A stretch of 64,000 nt of DNA. Source: Pseudomonas pharyngis (GTDB taxonomy: Bacteria > Pseudomonadota > Gammaproteobacteria > Pseudomonadales > Pseudomonadaceae). A program made the position numbers and the translations under genes. Under the pieces are notes generated by a model that saw only the letters and a list, made by a program, of their open reading frames with translations, did no database searches and was not told the DNA's origin. The first letter of the stretch is position 1; each line of letters opens with the position of its first letter. Shown in pieces: positions 63,562 through 64,000 of this stretch. The stretch is taken from the NCBI RefSeq assembly GCF_021602345.1, contig NZ_BQID01000001.1, positions 1 through 64,000 of the forward strand, written 5' to 3'.

Positions 63562-64000
63562 ATGCGTGTAGCCCTTTACCAATGTCCACCGCTGCCACTG
63601 GAACCCGCCGCCAACCTTCAGCGCCTGCATCAACTGGCGATGGAGGCCAAAGGCGCCGATCTGCTGGTGGTGCCGGAGATGTTCTTGACCGGCTACAACA
63701 TCGGCAAGGAGGCAGTCGCGACATTGGCCGAGGTCTACAACGGTGAGTGGGCGCAGCAAGTCGGACGGATCGCCAAGGCTGCCGGCCTGGCGATTCTTTA
63801 CGGTTACCCTGAGCGCACCGCCGAAGGACAGATCTACAACGCCGTGCAGTTGATCGACTCAAACGGCGAGCGCCTGTGCAATTACCGCAAGACGCATCTG
63901 TTCGGCGATCTGGATCGTTCGATGTTCAGCGCCGGCGATGGCGAGTTTCCCATCGTCGAGCTCAACGGCTGGAAGCTCGGGTTCCTGATCTGCTACGACC
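63562..64000 (+). CDS. davA: 5-aminovaleramidase, partial (window end)
   Basis: Nitrilase-superfamily amidase turning 5-aminovaleramide into 5-aminovalerate. The visible 146 residues start MRVALYQCPPLPLEP and show the catalytic Glu in VVPEMFLTGYN, Lys in YRKTHLFGDLD, and Cys in FLICYD, where the window stops. The gene is not truncated by mutation; it is cut by the sequence end. Confidence 0.88.
   Translation, partial: MRVALYQCPPLPLEPAANLQRLHQLAMEAKGADLLVVPEMFLTGYNIGKEAVATLAEVYNGEWAQQVGRIAKAAGLAILYGYPERTAEGQIYNAVQLIDSNGERLCNYRKTHLFGDLDRSMFSAGDGEFPIVELNGWKLGFLICYD

Overview
The window is ordinary core chromosome of a fluorescent Pseudomonas, most likely of the P. fluorescens/P. putida lineage. 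The evidence is dense GC-rich coding, Pseudomonas-type proteins (Vfr-like CRP, EstA autotransporter esterase, AmgK/MurU, the DavB/DavA lysine pathway), Pseudomonas REP repeats of the GTGGGAGCGGGCTTGC...CGCGAA family, and gene order I recognise from the P. putida/P. fluorescens rpoD-to-tyrS chromosome arm. I see no prophage, IS element, CRISPR array or plasmid-like segment.

Layout. 0-12.6 kb: tyrS, an M23 peptidase with anmK, erpA, argC, then a run of small plus-strand genes (hemJ, nitronate monooxygenase, DUF805, SDR, HIT, coq7), speD, osmC and vfr. 12.6-21.4 kb: a lipoate-ligase-like gene, trpCDG, estA, trpE, gph and rpe. Both trp operons are preceded by a matching short leader peptide with two Trp codons and a hairpin 10 nt after the stop; the trpE copy is the in-frame 3' end of gph. 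21.4-30.7 kb: an iron-dependent alcohol dehydrogenase, a polyamine-type ABC transporter and its two-component system, resembling agtABCD/agtSR. 30.8-34.3 kb: a DUF3530 protein, djlA, murU and amgK. 34.4-42 kb: lptD-surA-pdxA-rsmA-apaG-apaH-glpE. 42-47.2 kb: prkA-yeaH-spoVR. 47.3-55.9 kb: cca, folK/folB, plsY, tsaD and the rpsU-dnaG-rpoD macromolecular-synthesis cluster. 56-64 kb: a large sensor GGDEF-EAL protein, tRNA-Ile(CAU), a Tat-type aminotransferase, an Lrp-type regulator and davB-davA (cut by the window edge).

How the genes connect. AnmK, AmgK and MurU together represent peptidoglycan-sugar recycling. LptD and SurA are outer-membrane biogenesis partners. DavB and DavA turn lysine into 5-aminovalerate, while the 22.9-30.7 kb transporter and sensor look like the system that takes up and senses 5-aminovalerate/GABA, so two halves of one nutritional theme sit in one window. 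The most informative regulatory feature is the pair of trp attenuator leaders. The least expected enzyme is the probable periplasmic (Tat) PLP aminotransferase at 60.1 kb.
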